Made by a program: the position numbers and the translations under genes
Shown here: positions 19,013 through 31,791 of the stretch, piece by piece
How the letters are laid out: each line of letters starts with the position of its first letter
How positions within the stretch are numbered: the stretch's first letter is position 1
Notes under the pieces: generated by a model
Seen by the model: only the letters and a program-made list of their open reading frames with translations
What the model was told of the DNA's origin: nothing
Database searches by the model: none
Assembly (NCBI RefSeq): GCF_039691755.1
Contig: NZ_CP137552.1
Coordinates: forward strand, 2,852,001-2,916,000
Source of the DNA: Halomonas sp. Bachu 37
GTDB lineage: Bacteria; Pseudomonadota; Gammaproteobacteria; Pseudomonadales; Halomonadaceae
Direction of reading: 5' to 3'
Length of the DNA: 64,000 nucleotides

Positions 19013-19762
19013 TTATCCTGCTGACTGACAAATGGCGTAAAAGTCTTCGGCCTTGAGCGAGGCTCCCCCCACCAGACCGCCGTCGATATCCGGCTGAGCC
19101 AAAAGCTCCGCCGCATTGCTTGCATTCATGCTGCCGCCGTAGAGCAAGCGCAACTGTTGCGCAAGCTCGCTATTATAACCGGCCTGGTAGTCGCGGATTC
19201 CCGCCATTACCGCCTGGGCCTGCTCCGGTGTTGCGGTACGCCCGGTACCGATCGCCCATACCGGTTCGTAGGCAATGGCCAGCTGAGTACGCTGCTGCGG
19301 CTCCAGAGGCGCCATGGCACGACTCACCTGGCGCAGCACGACCTCCATGGTGCGCCCCGCATCGCGCTCTTCCAGCGTTTCGCCTACGCACAGAATCGGC
19401 TGGAGACCGACGCTAAGCGCCGCCAGCAAGCGATCATACACGTCTTCGTCTCGCTCCCGGTACAGCTGCCGGCGCTCGGAGTGTCCGATCAACACGTAGC
19501 TGACGCCGAACTCCTTGAGCATGCGTCCACTGACCTCGCCGGTATGCGCCCCGGAATGCAGCGGGTTCAACGTCTGGGCACCGAGCTTTATCGGCGTCGA
19601 CGCCAATGACCGGGACGCCGCCTCCAGATAGGGAAACGGCGGATGAAGCACGATTTCCAAAGGAGTCGGTAGTTGTGCATCGGCAAACAGGCGGCCAAAG
19701 GCTTCAAGCAGCTCAGCTGAACCGTTCATTTTCCAGTTGCCGGCAATCAGGGGCGTACGCAT
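19013..19762 (-). CDS. tpiA: Triosephosphate isomerase
   Basis: It interconverts dihydroxyacetone phosphate and glyceraldehyde-3-phosphate. The 249-residue (beta-alpha)8 protein has AGNWKMNG with the catalytic Lys, VLIGHSERRQ with the catalytic His, AYEPVWAIGTG with the catalytic Glu, and the phosphate-binding LLYGGSMNASNA. ATG 19762 is preferred to a TTG one codon earlier. It lies in the glmM-tpiA-secG order of Pseudomonas. Confidence 0.97.
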   Translation of the reverse strand: MRTPLIAGNWKMNGSAELLEAFGRLFADAQLPTPLEIVLHPPFPYLEAASRSLASTPIKLGAQTLNPLHSGAHTGEVSGRMLKEFGVSYVLIGHSERRQLYRERDEDVYDRLLAALSVGLQPILCVGETLEERDAGRTMEVVLRQVSRAMAPLEPQQRTQLAIAYEPVWAIGTGRTATPEQAQAVMAGIRDYQAGYNSELAQQLRLLYGGSMNASNAAELLAQPDIDGGLVGGASLKAEDFYAICQSAG

Positions 19763-19843
19763 CAACTGTCCTCGTTCAAGGTGGGGCGAAATGGTATAGG
19801 AGCAGCCTTGTCAAGACAACCGCTGGTTATCGCGCCGACTTGA

Positions 19844-21193
19844 CTAGTCAAGCAGCGCCTGGACATCTTGTGCCAGGCGCTGGGCCAAGGCATCGACATC
19901 CAGGTGCGCGCGCCCCTCGACCATGACGCGAATCAACGGCTCGGTGCCCGAGGGGCGCAACAGCACCCGCCCCTGATCACCCAGCTCGCTTTCCAGAACG
20001 GCTACGGCCTGCTGCAACGAGGCATCCTCCATCACCGCTGCGGGTCGAGCGCCGGGCGCCAGACGCACATTCACCAACGCCTGGGGGACTTTTTCCAGAC
20101 CGGCGAGCAGACGTGGCAACGGCTTGTTTTCGCGCACCATGATTGCCACGACCTGCAGTGCCGACACGATACCGTCGCCTGTGGTCTGTACATGTCCGCA
20201 GACTATGTGTCCCGACGGCTCGCCGCCCAGGTGCCAGCCGTTGGCTGCCATGCGCTCTACCACGAAACGATCGCCGACCCTGGCGCGCTCGAAGGGAATG
20301 CCCATCTTTTCCAGGGCCATGGCCAGGCCAAAGTTGGACATCAGGGTTCCTACCACACCACCGTCGAGTGAACCACGTGCCAGACGATCCTTGGCCACCA
20401 GGTAGAGGATGTCATCGCCATCGATCTCACGGCCATCGGCATCCACCATCAGCACCCGATCACCATCGCCGTCGAAGGCGATGCCCAGGTCCGCTCCCTC
20501 CTGGATTACCGCCGCCCTCAACGCCGCTGGGTGGGTGGAGCCCACCTGGCGGTTGATATTCAGCCCATCGGGGTTGGCGCCGACGAGACTGACGTCCGCA
20601 CCCAGCTCGCGAAAAACACTCGGAGCAATGTGATAGGTAGCGCCATGAGCGCAGTCGAGAACGATCTTCAGGCCATGCAGGCTCAAACGGTCGGGCAGTG
20701 TGGACTTGCAGAACTCGATGTAGCGCCCCGCCGCATCGTCGATCCGCATCGCCTTGCCCAGCTGATCTGCCGCCACGGTGGTCAGCGGTTCCTCCAGCAT
20801 GGCTTCTATTCGGCTTTCCACTTCGTCCGGCAGCTTGGTGCCGTCGGTGGAGAAAAACTTGATGCCGTTATCGGCAAACGGATTATGCGATGCAGAAATG
20901 ACGATGCCCGCATCGGCACGAAAGGTTCGTGTCAGGTAAGCGATGCCCGGCGTGGGCATGGGGCCAAGCAGCGCCACGTCGACACCAGCGGCGGAAAGAC
21001 CCGCCTCCAGGGCGGATTCGAACATGTAACCCGAGATGCGCGTATCCTTGCCGATCAAGACACGGGTACGTCCTCGCTCACGCGCCAGCACCCGGCCAGT
21101 GGCCCAGCCGAGCTTGAGCATGAAGTCCGCCGTGATCGGGGCCTCGCCCACGGTTCCACGAATACCATCGGTACCAAAATAACGTCGACTCAT
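19844..21193 (-). CDS. glmM: Phosphoglucosamine mutase
   Basis: It converts glucosamine-6-phosphate to glucosamine-1-phosphate for peptidoglycan and LPS precursors. The 449-residue protein has the N-terminal [10 protein letters not shown], the phosphoserine loop [16 protein letters not shown], the metal loop DGDGDR and the phosphate-binding [18 protein letters not shown] 21193 ([10 protein letters not shown]) is chosen over an upstream in-frame codon because it matches the family start. It begins four bases after the folP stop. Confidence 0.97.
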   Translation of the reverse strand: MSRRYFGTDGIRGTVGEAPITADFMLKLGWATGRVLARERGRTRVLIGKDTRISGYMFESALEAGLSAAGVDVALLGPMPTPGIAYLTRTFRADAGIVISASHNPFADNGIKFFSTDGTKLPDEVESRIEAMLEEPLTTVAADQLGKAMRIDDAAGRYIEFCKSTLPDRLSLHGLKIVLDCAHGATYHIAPSVFRELGADVSLVGANPDGLNINRQVGSTHPAALRAAVIQEGADLGIAFDGDGDRVLMVDADGREIDGDDILYLVAKDRLARGSLDGGVVGTLMSNFGLAMALEKMGIPFERARVGDRFVVERMAANGWHLGGEPSGHIVCGHVQTTGDGIVSALQVVAIMVRENKPLPRLLAGLEKVPQALVNVRLAPGARPAAVMEDASLQQAVAVLESELGDQGRVLLRPSGTEPLIRVMVEGRAHLDVDALAQRLAQDVQALLD

Positions 21194-21197
21194 TGCA

Positions 21198-22094
21198 TCA
21201 GCCCTCTTTAGTGTCACGACGCTCGCATCCTTCCTGGATCACCGCCCAGGCCATGTTGACGGCATCCACAGTGGGGCCGACATCGTGTACCCGTAAAATC
21301 CTGGCGCCGCGCTCCACCGACATCGCACTAAGGGCCAATCCGCCGGCCAGGCGCTCCTCCACCGGGCGTGCCAGCACCTTGCCGATCATGCTCTTGCGCG
21401 ACATGCCCACCAGCAGCGGCAAGCCCAGCGAGCGCAGGCCGTCCATACGGTTTAACAACCGCAGGTTATGCTCCACGGTCTTGCCGAAACCGAACCCCGG
21501 ATCCAGCAGCAACCTTCCCCGGCGCAAGCCAGCCGCTTCGCAAGCCGCCACTCGCGCAGCGAGATAGTCGCCCACCGCCTCTTCCACCGGCATCTCGTAA
21601 CGCGGTGCTTGCTGCATATCGCCTGGCTCACCCTGACGATGCATCAGGCACACTGGCAAACCGCTGGCCATCGCCGCCATGAGGGCGCCTTCACGCTCCA
21701 GGGCACGCACGTCATTGAGCATGCCGGCACCGAGACTGGCGGTTTCCCGCATGACCTCGGGACTACTGGTATCCACCGATACCAAGGCATCCAGCTCACG
21801 AACAAGCGCTTCCACCACGGGCGCCACGCGATCCAGCTCCTGCTGCTCGGAAATCGGCTGCGCACCGGGACGGGTGGATTCGCCACCCACATCGATCATC
21901 GCAGCCCCTTCCGCCAACATCTTTTCCGCATGATGCAAGGCATCATCCAGCGCCAGATGCTTGCCGCCATCGGAAAAGGAGTCTGGAGTGACATTCAGAA
22001 TCCCCATGACTCGGGGAAAGGAGAGATCGAGAAGGTGGCGACCGCAGCGCAGACTGGCGGGCGGAGCAAGAGAAGAATCAGTTTTTGAGTGCAT
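21198..22094 (-). CDS. folP: Dihydropteroate synthase
   Basis: It joins p-aminobenzoate to dihydropterin pyrophosphate (the FolK product) and is the sulfonamide target. The 298-residue TIM barrel has [36 protein letters not shown] and [11 protein letters not shown], all family signatures. The ~28 residues before VMGILNV are unconserved. It lies between ftsH and glmM as in Escherichia coli and Pseudomonas. Confidence 0.96.
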   Translation of the reverse strand: MHSKTDSSLAPPASLRCGRHLLDLSFPRVMGILNVTPDSFSDGGKHLALDDALHHAEKMLAEGAAMIDVGGESTRPGAQPISEQQELDRVAPVVEALVRELDALVSVDTSSPEVMRETASLGAGMLNDVRALEREGALMAAMASGLPVCLMHRQGEPGDMQQAPRYEMPVEEAVGDYLAARVAACEAAGLRRGRLLLDPGFGFGKTVEHNLRLLNRMDGLRSLGLPLLVGMSRKSMIGKVLARPVEERLAGGLALSAMSVERGARILRVHDVGPTVDAVNMAWAVIQEGCERRDTKEG

Positions 22095-22143
22095 GTTGCT
22101 GCCTGGTCAAGAGTAAAGTCCATGCCTGTAACTCCAGCATAAC

Positions 22144-22170
22144 AAAAAAGGCGCCCCCTAAGGGACGCCC
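22144..22170 (-). terminator. Intrinsic terminator after ftsH
   Basis: A GGGCGTCCC/GGGGGCGCC-type stem (one G-T pair) with loop TTA and six T on the minus strand, 22 bases past the ftsH stop and before folP. Confidence 0.8.
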
Positions 22171-22191
22171 ATTCGCTCTGAAACGGCAATT

Positions 22192-24198
22192 CTAGTATCC
22201 AGCGGGTCCGCCCAGCGGGTCGGAGGGGCGCCGCTTCGGCTCATCCTCCTCGTCATCGCCGTGATCACCGCTATCGCTCTGGCCATCATCGCTGGCGCGT
22301 GGAGCTTCCGGCTCGGCGGCATTGCCGGGACCACCCGCTGAAGGTGCGCCACCGCTGGGATCTTCCCAACCTTCCGGGGGCCGTGGGTCGCGTCCTTCCA
22401 TGATGTCCTTGAGCTGAGTGGAGTCGATGGTTTCATACTTCATCAACGCTTCCGCCATGGCATCCAGCTTGTCGCGATTGTCCTCGAGGATCTGCTTGGC
22501 CTGAGCGTAGCAGCCATCGATGATCTTGCGGATTTCCTTGTCCAGGCGCGTGGTGGTATCGCCGGATTTCAGCTTGCTGCCACCCTGCCCCGGACCGCCG
22601 AGAAACTGGTGGGATTCGTCCTCATCATAGAGCAGCGGCCCCATTTCATCGGACAGGCCCCACTTGGCGACCATATTGTGGGCCAGCTCCGTCGCGCGCT
22701 TGATATCGTTGGAAGCCCCGGTGGTGACACCGTTCGGCCCCAACGTCATCTCCTCGGCGATACGGCCACCGAACAAGGAGCATATCTGGCTGATGATCTG
22801 CTGGCGCGAGAGGCTGTAGCGATCCTGCTCGGGCAGGAACATGGTCACCCCCAAGGCTCGCCCGCGCGGGATGATGGTGACCTTGTAGACAGGATCATGC
22901 TCGGGCATTACCAGACCGATGATCGCATGACCGGACTCATGGTAGGCCGTGTTGAGCTTCTCCTTGTCGGTCATCACCATGGACTTGCGCTCGGCGCCCA
23001 TCATGATCTTGTCCTTGGCCAGCTCCAGCTCCTCCATGCCCACCAGGCGCTTGTTGCGCCGGGCGGCAAACAAGGCAGCCTCATTGACCAGGTTGGCCAG
23101 ATCCGCCCCGGAGAAGCCCGGTGTACCGCGAGCGATCAGCGCCGGCTTGACGTCTTCGCCCAACGGAACCTTGCGCAAGTGCACGCCGAGAATATGTTCA
23201 CGCCCACGGATATCGGGCAGGCCGACGGTGACCTGCCGGTCGAAACGACCGGGACGCAGCAGTGCCGGATCGAGCACGTCCGGGCGGTTGGTGGCGGCGA
23301 TGACGATGACGCCTTCATTGGCCTCGAAACCGTCCATCTCCACCAGCAGCTGGTTGAGGGTCTGTTCGCGCTCGTCGTTGCCACCGCCCATGCCTGCGCC
23401 GCGCGAGCGGCCCACGGCATCGATCTCGTCGATAAAGATGATGCAAGGCGACTGCTTCTTGGCCTGCTCGAACATGTCGCGCACACGCGACGCACCGACA
23501 CCGACGAACATCTCGACGAAGTCGGAACCGGAAATCGAGAAAAACGGCACCTTGGCTTCACCGGCGATGGATTTTGCCAGAAGCGTCTTGCCGGTACCCG
23601 GCGGGCCCACCATCAACACGCCACGAGGAATCGTGCCACCCAGGCGCTGAAACTTGGTCGGGTCGCGCAAGAAGTCTACCAGCTCCTCGACCTCCTCCTT
23701 GGCTTCGTCGCACCCGGCGACATCGGCGAAGGTCGTCTTGATCTGGTCCTGAGACAGCAGCTTGGCCTTGGACTTGCCGAAGCTCATCGGGCCGCCCTTG
23801 CCGCCGCCGGCCCCACCCTGCATCTGACGCATGAAGAACATGAAAATCGCCAGAATCAACAGGATCGGGAAGCTGGCGATCAATAGCCGCGTCCAGATAC
23901 TCTGCTGTTCAGGCTCCTTGCCCACCACTGTCACGTCGTTGGCCAGCAGATCATCCATCAGCTTGGGGTCTTCCGCTGCCGGGCGAATGGTCTGGAACTG
24001 CGAACCATCCGAACGCTCACCACTGATGGTATAACCATCAATCGTGACGCTACGTACCTGTTGATTCTGCACCTGCTGGACGAACTGGGAGTAGTTCATC
24101 GTCTGCGGGGCACTTTCCGTACTGAAATTATTGAACACTGTCAGCAGAACGGCCGCGATGACCAACCACAGAATCAGGTTCTTCGCCATATCATTCAA
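22192..24198 (-). CDS. ftsH: ATP-dependent zinc metalloprotease FtsH
   Basis: This membrane-anchored AAA+ protease degrades misfolded membrane proteins and short-lived regulators. The 668-residue protein has two membrane segments (about 5-24 and 105-124) flanking a periplasmic domain. [17 protein letters not shown], the second-region [19 protein letters not shown], and the zinc site HESGH follow. The start is TTG 24198 with GAGGG upstream, giving [12 protein letters not shown], which parallels MSDMAKN in Escherichia coli. The long acidic Gly/Pro/Asp tail (residues ~615-668) suits a halophile. Confidence 0.96.
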   Translation of the reverse strand: MNDMAKNLILWLVIAAVLLTVFNNFSTESAPQTMNYSQFVQQVQNQQVRSVTIDGYTISGERSDGSQFQTIRPAAEDPKLMDDLLANDVTVVGKEPEQQSIWTRLLIASFPILLILAIFMFFMRQMQGGAGGGKGGPMSFGKSKAKLLSQDQIKTTFADVAGCDEAKEEVEELVDFLRDPTKFQRLGGTIPRGVLMVGPPGTGKTLLAKSIAGEAKVPFFSISGSDFVEMFVGVGASRVRDMFEQAKKQSPCIIFIDEIDAVGRSRGAGMGGGNDEREQTLNQLLVEMDGFEANEGVIVIAATNRPDVLDPALLRPGRFDRQVTVGLPDIRGREHILGVHLRKVPLGEDVKPALIARGTPGFSGADLANLVNEAALFAARRNKRLVGMEELELAKDKIMMGAERKSMVMTDKEKLNTAYHESGHAIIGLVMPEHDPVYKVTIIPRGRALGVTMFLPEQDRYSLSRQQIISQICSLFGGRIAEEMTLGPNGVTTGASNDIKRATELAHNMVAKWGLSDEMGPLLYDEDESHQFLGGPGQGGSKLKSGDTTTRLDKEIRKIIDGCYAQAKQILEDNRDKLDAMAEALMKYETIDSTQLKDIMEGRDPRPPEGWEDPSGGAPSAGGPGNAAEPEAPRASDDGQSDSGDHGDDEEDEPKRRPSDPLGGPAGY

Positions 24199-24425
24199 GG
24201 GACTACCCTCATTGCAAGAATCTGTCAGCTAAACGTTACTGGTTTGACCTTATACCAGCCTCAAGCGTTCAACCATTGCCGAAACCTGAGCGGCTCCGGG
24301 CCATCTGTGTCACCTGCCATGGGCGTAATGTGACACATCTGCGCCTGCCTGTCCGGCAATCGCGTCAATATAACCTGGCTATCGCAGCGCCTGTGCCGCA
24401 ATGCCGAATGTCTGTTCCCCCGCGT

Positions 24426-25124
24426 CTAACCGTGAAAGTTTTCGGCCAACAAGTAGACTTCACGGGAACGCGCGCGAGAGGCGTCAGGCTTGCGCGTCAC
24501 CACCCGCTTGAAATCACCACGCAGCTCCTTCAGATACGCCTCGAACCCTTCGCCCTGGAATACCTTGGCCAGAAAGCGCCCTCCCGGCGAGAGGGTCTCG
24601 CGGGCGAGTTCCAGTGCCAACTCCACCAGATACATGGCCTGGGGCTGATCGATCGCTGCCATACCACTCATATTGGGGGCCATGTCGGACATCACAAGGT
24701 CGACGCGACGATTATCCAGCCGCTCAAGGATGCTATCCAGCACCGCCTGCTCGGTAAAGTCGCCCTGGATGAAATCGACTCCGGCCAGAGCGTCCATCTC
24801 GAGTATGTCCGACGCGATCACGATGCCTTCGCTTCCTACCTTGTCAGCGGCGACCTGGCTCCAGCCGCCTGGCGCTGCACCCAGGTCGATTACCGTCATG
24901 CCGGGAGCGAACAGCTTGTCCTTGGAATCCAGCTCCAGCAGCTTGTAACTGGCGCGACTACGATAACCGTCTTCCCAACTGCGCTGTACATAGGCATCGT
25001 CAAAGTGCTCTTTCATCCAGCCGGCGCTGGTTTTACTGCTATTCTTGGCACCGGCTTTAGTACTGCTATCAGTACCATTTCTGGTGCTGCCGGGGCGTTT
25101 TCGGCCTGGAGGCTTTTGTTGCAT
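24426..25124 (-). CDS. rlmE: 23S rRNA 2'-O-methyltransferase (U2552)
   Basis: It methylates the ribose of U2552 in the peptidyl-transferase A-loop. The Rossmann methyltransferase has [12 protein letters not shown], the SAM motif [25 protein letters not shown] and KVFQGEGF, covering the K-D-K-E catalytic set. The C-terminal [11 protein letters not shown] is typical. I choose ATG 25124; a GTG at 25139 is possible. The first ~35 residues are Ser/Lys/Thr-rich and variable. It is divergent from yhbY and 227 bases upstream of ftsH, with no clear terminator between. Confidence 0.94.
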   Translation of the reverse strand: MQQKPPGRKRPGSTRNGTDSSTKAGAKNSSKTSAGWMKEHFDDAYVQRSWEDGYRSRASYKLLELDSKDKLFAPGMTVIDLGAAPGGWSQVAADKVGSEGIVIASDILEMDALAGVDFIQGDFTEQAVLDSILERLDNRRVDLVMSDMAPNMSGMAAIDQPQAMYLVELALELARETLSPGGRFLAKVFQGEGFEAYLKELRGDFKRVVTRKPDASRARSREVYLLAENFHG

Positions 25125-25224
25125 GGAGGCTTCTGACACGTCGTGGAGATAAGGGCGCTTTCACCCTACGGCTTTTCACCGTAAGATGGAGCGTTAAGCG
25201 CTAACCGGGATACCGCAAGATACC

Positions 25225-25551
25225 ATGAGCTTGTCACAGGCACAAAAGAAAGCATACCGCAGCATCGGTCATCACCTGAATCCGGTGGTCATTGTTTCCG
25301 AGAACGGAGTGTCGGAAAATCTGCTGGCGGAACTCAACCGAGCATTGAACGACCACGAGCTGATCAAGGTCAAGCTGGCCCTGCCCGAACGCGACGACCG
25401 CGCCGCGATGCTCGATGAGCTGCTGGCGGACAGTCGCGCCGAACTGATCCAGAAGATCGGCAAGATGGCCCTGCTCTACCGCAAGAATCCCCAGGCCAAC
25501 CCCAAGCTTTCCAACATTGCCCGCTTCGAGAACCACCACGGTCGGCATTGA
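25225..25551 (+). CDS. yhbY: YhbY-type RNA-binding protein
   Basis: This 108-residue CRS1-YhbY (CRM) domain protein is associated with pre-50S ribosomes. The family's HHLNPVVIVSENGVS (GxxG-like RNA-binding loop), HELIKVKL, and IGKMALLYRKNP are present. It is the only plus-strand gene between 9 and 33 kb, divergent from rlmE and convergent with greA. That is the same arrangement as in Pseudomonas and Escherichia coli. Confidence 0.93.
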   Translation: MSLSQAQKKAYRSIGHHLNPVVIVSENGVSENLLAELNRALNDHELIKVKLALPERDDRAAMLDELLADSRAELIQKIGKMALLYRKNPQANPKLSNIARFENHHGRH

Positions 25552-25603
25552 GCAAGCCGCGAACCAGTCATAGGTCCATCCGACGGTTCGCCAGCAAGTA
25601 CGC

Positions 25604-25633
25604 AAAAGCCCACGATCGAATCGTGGGCTTTTT
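25604..25633. terminator. Bidirectional terminator between yhbY and greA
   Basis: AAAAGCCCACGAT, loop CGA, ATCGTGGGCTTTTT: a 13-bp stem with T-runs on both strands, in the gap between convergent genes. Confidence 0.9.
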
Positions 25634-25654
25634 CATGGCCGATGCCAGCGCCTG

Positions 25655-26131
25655 CTAGAGGTGCTCGACGCCGCCTATTTCATACTCGACGTCGCCGCCT
25701 GGCGTCTTGACCACCACCACATCGCCTTCTTCCTTGCCGATGAGAGCCCGGGCGATAGGAGACGTGACCGAGATTCGCCCCTCCTTGATGTTCGCCTCAT
25801 CCTCACCGACGATGCGGTAGGTGACCTCTTCATCGGTATCCAGGTTGACCAACTCGACCGTCACCCCGAAGATCACCTTGCCGGTCTTGGGCAGCTTCGT
25901 CACGTCGATCACCTGGGCGCTAGAGAGCTTGCTTTCGATCTCCTGAATACGCCCTTCGATGAAGCCCTGCTGCTCGCGGGCAGCGTGATACTCGGCATTT
26001 TCCTTGAGGTCGCCGTGCTCGCGAGCCTCGGCAATGGCGGCGATTACCTTGGGGCGTGCCTCACTCTTCAGATGATCGAGTTCTTTGCGCAGACGCTGCT
26101 CGCCCACGACGGTCATCGGAACCTTGTTCAT
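25655..26131 (-). CDS. greA: Transcription elongation factor GreA
   Basis: It rescues backtracked RNA polymerase by stimulating cleavage of the 3' transcript end. The 158-residue protein has the N-terminal coiled coil whose tip carries [13 protein letters not shown] with the key acidic pair. It also has the C-terminal FKBP-like domain ([15 protein letters not shown]). Its ATG overlaps the carB stop by four bases (ATGA), so it is cotranslated with carB. Confidence 0.97.
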   Translation of the reverse strand: MNKVPMTVVGEQRLRKELDHLKSEARPKVIAAIAEAREHGDLKENAEYHAAREQQGFIEGRIQEIESKLSSAQVIDVTKLPKTGKVIFGVTVELVNLDTDEEVTYRIVGEDEANIKEGRISVTSPIARALIGKEEGDVVVVKTPGGDVEYEIGGVEHL

Positions 26132-29100
26132 TTGCTTGCTCCTGCATGCAATTCCTGTAGCCGCCGCACCGTAATCTCACTGCCATACTCCAACGCCATG
26201 CAAACGGCATTAGCTCCCGCCAAGGTGGTCGCATAGGGCACCTTGCGCGCGAGAGCGGTACGGCGGATCACCGAGGAGTCATTGATCGCCTGGCGACCCT
26301 CGGTAGTATTGACGATATAGGCGATTTCGTCGTTCTTGAGCAGATCGACGATATGGGGACGGCCTTCATAAACCTTGTTGACGTGCTCTACTTCGAGCCC
26401 CGCCGCCTCAAGAGCAGCCGCGGTGCCGCGAGTCGCGCACAACGTGAAGCCCAATGCTAACAGAGAACGGCCGATTTCGATAATCCCCACCTTGTCCGGT
26501 TCGCGCACGGACAGGAACGCCTTGCGCTCGCCGGTCAGGGCCGGAATCGCCTCTCCCGCACCCAGTTGGGCCTTGAAGAAAGCCTCGGCGAAGGTGTCCC
26601 CCGAGCCCATCACTTCACCCGTGGACTTCATTTCGGGCGACAGGATCGGGTCGACACCGGGGAACTTGTTGAACGGGAAGACGGCTTCCTTGACGCTATA
26701 GAAAGGCGGCACGATCTCGCGCTCGAAGCCCTGCTCGGCCAGGGTAGTTCCGGCCATGCAACGCGCGGCGACCTGGGCAAGCGATATGCCGATGCACTTG
26801 GAAACGAAAGGCACGGTACGCGAGGCGCGCGGATTGACCTCGATGACGTAGATCTCGCCATCCTGCCACGCCAGCTGCACGTTCATCAGCCCTTTCACGC
26901 CCAGCTCGACGGCCATCTTCTTGACCTGATCGCGCATTTCGTCCTGCACGTTCGCCGGTAACGAGTACGGCGGCAGCGAACAGGCCGAGTCACCGGAATG
27001 CACGCCGGCCTGCTCGATGTGCTGCATGATGCCGCCGATCACCACCTGCTTACCGTCGGATACCGCGTCGATATCGATCTCGATGGCCGCATTGAGGAAG
27101 TGATCCAGCAGCACCGGCGAGTCGTTGGAAACCTTGACCGCATGGATCATGTAGTTCTCGAGCTCGGAGGCGTCGTAAACGATCTCCATGGCCCGGCCGC
27201 CCAGCACGTAGGAGGGACGCACCACCAATGGGTAGCCAATCGCCTCGGCCTTGGCGAAGGCCTCCTCGAAACTGCGCGCGGTGGCGTTGGGCGGCTGTTT
27301 CAGGCCCAGCTTGTCGATCATCACCTGGAAGCGCTCGCGGTCCTCGGCGCGGTCGATGGCGTCCGGGGTGGTGCCGATGATCGGCACGCCGGCGGCCTCC
27401 AGCTCTCGGGCCAGCTTGAGCGGCGTCTGCCCGCCGAACTGCACGATAACGCCGACCGGCTTCTCCTTGTCGGCAATTTCGAGCACGTCTTCCAGGGTCA
27501 CCGGCTCGAAGTAGAGACGGTCGGAAGTATCGTAGTCGGTGGAGACGGTTTCCGGGTTGCAGTTGACCATGATGGTTTCATAGCCGTCATCGCGCATGGC
27601 GAGCGCTGCATGCACGCAACAGTAATCGAACTCGATGCCCTGACCGATACGGTTGGGGCCGCCACCGAGCACCATGATCTTGCGGCGATCGCTGGGGTCG
27701 GCCTCGCACTCCTCCTCGTAGGTGGAGTACATGTAGGCAGTGTCGGAGGCGAATTCGGCCGCGCAGGTATCGACCCGCTTGTAGACCGGGCGAATACCGG
27801 CGTTTTGGCGCGTGCGACGGAACTCCTTTTCGGAGACGCCCAGCAGCTTGGCCAGGCGAGCGTCGCTGAAGCCCTTGCGCTTCAAACTGAACAGATCGCG
27901 CGGTTCGAGCTCGGACAGGGAGCCCTTGGCCACGGCCTGTTCGATGCGCACCAGCTCCTCGATCTGCACCAGATACCAGCGATCGATATTGGTCAGGTCA
28001 AAGATTTCATCGACATTCATGCCGGCGCGCATGGCGTCGGCGATATACAAGATACGCTCGGCACCGGCGGCCTGCAGCTCGCCCTTGATCTGTGCCATGG
28101 CTTCCGCGGTGAACTCGGAGCCCCTGACCTCGGGAAACTTGGAATCGAGTCCGTCGATGCCGGTTTCCAGGCCGCGCAGCGCCTTGTGCAACGACTCCTG
28201 GAAGGTGCGCCCGATCGCCATCACCTCGCCCACGGATTTCATCTGCGTGGTCAGGCGGTCGTTGGCCTGTGGGAACTTCTCGAAGGTGAAGCGCGGAATC
28301 TTGGTGACGACGTAATCGATCGACGGCTCGAACGACGCCGGAGTACGACCGCCAGTAATGTCGTTGGTCAACTCGTCGAGGGTATAGCCGACAGCCAGCT
28401 TGGCGGCGATCTTGGCGATGGGGAAGCCGGTCGCCTTGGACGCCAGCGCCGATGAGCGACTGACTCGCGGGTTCATCTCGATCACCACCATGCGCCCGGT
28501 CTTGGGGTCCACGCCGAACTGGACGTTGGAGCCGCCGGTCTCGACACCGATCTCGCGCAGCACCGCCAAGGAGGCGTCGCGCATGATCTGGTATTCCTTG
28601 TCGGTCAGCGTCTGGGCCGGCGCCACGGTAATCGAATCACCAGTATGCACTCCCATGGGATCGAAATTCTCGATGGTGCAGACGATGATGCAGTTGTCGT
28701 TGCGGTCGCGAACGACCTCCATCTCATACTCTTTCCAACCCAGCAGCGACTCGTCGATCAGCAGCTCATGGTTGTTGGAAAGCTCGAAGCCGCGCCCACA
28801 GATCTCGTCGAACTCTTCCTTGTTGTACGCCACCCCGCCACCGGAGCCGCCCATGGTATAGGAGGGACGGATAATGGTAGGAAAGCCCAGTTCGGCCTGG
28901 ATTTCCCATGCCTCCTCCATGGTATGCGCCACCTTGGCCTTGGGGCACGCCAGGCCGATGTTCTTCATCGCCTTGTCGAACAGGTCGCGGTCCTCGGCCT
29001 TGTTGATGGCGTCGGCGTTGGCACCGATCATCTCCACGCCGTACTTCTCAAGCACCCCGTGCTTGTCCAGATCGAGCGCGCAATTGAGCGCTGTCTGGCC

Positions 29101-29373
29101 GCCCATGGTGGGCAGGATGGCGTCCGGGCGCTCGACCTCGATGATTTTCTCCACCGCCTGCCAGGTGATCGGCTCGATATAGGTGGCATCGGCCATGGCC
29201 GGGTCGGTCATGATGGTGGCCGGGTTGGAGTTGACCAGGATGACCCGGTAGCCCTCCTCGCGCAGCGCCTTGCACGCCTGGGCGCCGGAGTAATCGAATT
29301 CGCAGGCCTGGCCGATGACGATGGGACCAGCGCCGATAATCAGGATACTTTGGATGTCGGTACGTTTAGGCAT
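26128..29373 (-). CDS. carB: Carbamoyl-phosphate synthase large chain
   Basis: It makes carbamoyl phosphate for pyrimidines and arginine using ammonia channelled from CarA. The 1081-residue protein has two homologous ATP-grasp halves (the first with [15 protein letters not shown], the second with [10 protein letters not shown]), an oligomerisation region, and the C-terminal methylglyoxal-synthase-like allosteric domain. The N-terminus [20 protein letters not shown] is typical. It lies 54 bases after carA and overlaps greA. Confidence 0.98.
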   Translation of the reverse strand: MPKRTDIQSILIIGAGPIVIGQACEFDYSGAQACKALREEGYRVILVNSNPATIMTDPAMADATYIEPITWQAVEKIIEVERPDAILPTMGGQTALNCALDLDKHGVLEKYGVEMIGANADAINKAEDRDLFDKAMKNIGLACPKAKVAHTMEEAWEIQAELGFPTIIRPSYTMGGSGGGVAYNKEEFDEICGRGFELSNNHELLIDESLLGWKEYEMEVVRDRNDNCIIVCTIENFDPMGVHTGDSITVAPAQTLTDKEYQIMRDASLAVLREIGVETGGSNVQFGVDPKTGRMVVIEMNPRVSRSSALASKATGFPIAKIAAKLAVGYTLDELTNDITGGRTPASFEPSIDYVVTKIPRFTFEKFPQANDRLTTQMKSVGEVMAIGRTFQESLHKALRGLETGIDGLDSKFPEVRGSEFTAEAMAQIKGELQAAGAERILYIADAMRAGMNVDEIFDLTNIDRWYLVQIEELVRIEQAVAKGSLSELEPRDLFSLKRKGFSDARLAKLLGVSEKEFRRTRQNAGIRPVYKRVDTCAAEFASDTAYMYSTYEEECEADPSDRRKIMVLGGGPNRIGQGIEFDYCCVHAALAMRDDGYETIMVNCNPETVSTDYDTSDRLYFEPVTLEDVLEIADKEKPVGVIVQFGGQTPLKLARELEAAGVPIIGTTPDAIDRAEDRERFQVMIDKLGLKQPPNATARSFEEAFAKAEAIGYPLVVRPSYVLGGRAMEIVYDASELENYMIHAVKVSNDSPVLLDHFLNAAIEIDIDAVSDGKQVVIGGIMQHIEQAGVHSGDSACSLPPYSLPANVQDEMRDQVKKMAVELGVKGLMNVQLAWQDGEIYVIEVNPRASRTVPFVSKCIGISLAQVAARCMAGTTLAEQGFEREIVPPFYSVKEAVFPFNKFPGVDPILSPEMKSTGEVMGSGDTFAEAFFKAQLGAGEAIPALTGERKAFLSVREPDKVGIIEIGRSLLALGFTLCATRGTAAALEAAGLEVEHVNKVYEGRPHIVDLLKNDEIAYIVNTTEGRQAINDSSVIRRTALARKVPYATTLAGANAVCMALEYGSEITVRRLQELHAGASK

Positions 29374-29427
29374 GACGATTCCCGCAGAAATGAATGGCAG
29401 TGACAGCGACGTTGGTTATGGGCGGGC

Positions 29428-30588
29428 CTAGCGACGCGCCTTCATCATCTCGATGAAGCGGTTGAACAGCGGCGCCATGTCACGCGGGCCAGGACTGGCT
29501 TCCGGGTGCCCCTGGAAACCGAATGCCGGCCGATCGGTGCGCTCGATCCCTTGCAGGGTGCCGTCGAACAGCGAGCGGTGCGTGGCGCGCAGGTTGGCCG
29601 GCAGAGTCGCCTCGTCGGCGGCAAAGCCGTGGTTCTGGCTGGTGATCATTACCGTACCGGTATCCAGGTCCTGCACCGGGTGGTTGGCACCGTGATGACC
29701 AAGGTCCATCTTCACCGTCTTGGCACCGCTGGCCAGGGCCAGCAACTGATGCCCCAGGCAGATGCCGAAGACCGGGATATCGGTTTCCAGAACTTCCTGG
29801 ATCGCCTTGATGGCGTAGTCGCAGGGCTCGGGGTCACCCGGGCCACTGGCCAGGAAGACACCATCGGGCTCCATTGCCAGCACTTCGGCGGCCGGGGTCT
29901 GGGCCGGCACCACGGTCAGGCGGCAACCGAGGCCGGCGAGAATCCGCAGGATGTTGTGCTTCACGCCGTAATCGTAGGCCACCACGTGGTACGGTCGTTC
30001 GCTCTGGCGGCTGTCGGCGTAGCCCGCCCCCAGCGTCCAGTCACCTTCGTTCCACTCATACACCGTCTTGCAGGAGACGACCTTGGCCAGGTCCATCCCC
30101 TTGAGCCCGGGGAATGCCTTGGCGGCTTCCAGCGCGCGCTCGGCAGCGTCTTCACCTTCGGCATCCGGCCCCGCCAGGATGGCTCCTCGCTGGGCGCCCT
30201 TGTCGCGCAGAATGCGGGTCAGGCGACGCGTATCGATATCGGCGATGCCCAGTACGTTCTGGCTTTTCAGATAGTCCGACAGCGTCTGCTGACTGCGAAA
30301 GTTGCTCGCCAGCAGCGGCAGGTCGCGTATTACCAGGCCGGCGGCAGCAATGGCGCCGGACTCGACATCCTCGGCATTGGCGCCGGTATTGCCGATATGC
30401 GGATAGGTCAGGGTGACGATCTGGCGTGTATAGGAGGGGTCTGTGAGGATTTCCTGGTAGCCGGTCATGGCTGTATTGAACACCACCTCACCGCTGGTCT
30501 GACCATCGGCGCCGATGGCGATGCCATGGAACACGCTGCCATCTTCCAGAGCTAATATTGCGGGTTTGTTCAAGGCGGTTTTATACAA
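29428..30588 (-). CDS. carA: Carbamoyl-phosphate synthase small chain (glutaminase)
   Basis: It hydrolyses glutamine and feeds ammonia to CarB. The 386-residue protein has the N-terminal [19 protein letters not shown], then the class I amidotransferase triad: Cys in [10 protein letters not shown], His and Glu in GHPEASPGP. The start codon is TTG 30588, eight bases after GGGAGG; no in-frame ATG serves better. Weak initiation may limit output. A small hairpin (30613-30631) sits just upstream of the ribosome-binding site. Confidence 0.96.
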   Translation of the reverse strand: MYKTALNKPAILALEDGSVFHGIAIGADGQTSGEVVFNTAMTGYQEILTDPSYTRQIVTLTYPHIGNTGANAEDVESGAIAAAGLVIRDLPLLASNFRSQQTLSDYLKSQNVLGIADIDTRRLTRILRDKGAQRGAILAGPDAEGEDAAERALEAAKAFPGLKGMDLAKVVSCKTVYEWNEGDWTLGAGYADSRQSERPYHVVAYDYGVKHNILRILAGLGCRLTVVPAQTPAAEVLAMEPDGVFLASGPGDPEPCDYAIKAIQEVLETDIPVFGICLGHQLLALASGAKTVKMDLGHHGANHPVQDLDTGTVMITSQNHGFAADEATLPANLRATHRSLFDGTLQGIERTDRPAFGFQGHPEASPGPRDMAPLFNRFIEMMKARR

Positions 30589-30612
30589 GACAACATCCTC
30601 CCATGCTGGTGG

Positions 30613-30631
30613 GAGCCTGTGACGCAGGCTC
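30613..30631 (-). promoter_or_regulatory. Hairpin in the carA leader
   Basis: GAGCCTG and CAGGCTC form a perfect 7-bp stem with a 5-base loop about 25 bases upstream of the carA start, close to the ribosome-binding site. No classical pyrimidine attenuator or clear ArgR box was seen in the 289-base gap, which otherwise holds the dapB terminator. Confidence 0.4.
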
Positions 30632-30686
30632 AGCGATCCCGTGAGGGCGATTGACTCGCACTCAAGATCAACGGATTACGGGTCGT

Positions 30687-30732
30687 AAAAAAGCGGGACG
30701 AAGCCGGTGGAAAAACCGGTTTCATCCCGCTT
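30687..30732 (-). terminator. Intrinsic terminator between dapB and carA
   Basis: An 18-base arm (30691-30708) pairs with 30715-30732 allowing two mismatches or wobble pairs. Six T follow on the minus strand. It separates dapB from carA, leaving ~98 bases for a carA promoter. Confidence 0.85.
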
Positions 30733-30877
30733 GTTGTTCGATGCTCGGGTTGGCCAACGCAACAAGCGCGCCCTTTGTTTCTTTAGAACCGTTTCTCTAG
30801 AACCGCTTCCTTCGGCCACCCGGCCAAATTTTTGGAATATTACCGGATTTCATGCCCGTCGGCTACCCCGCTTGAGC

Positions 30878-31726
<849 letters not shown>

Positions 31727-31791
31727 TCATACCAGACCCGCCTGCCCTGGCGCCTCTGTTCCGATTCTGACCGATCTCGTGTCTGATAGAT

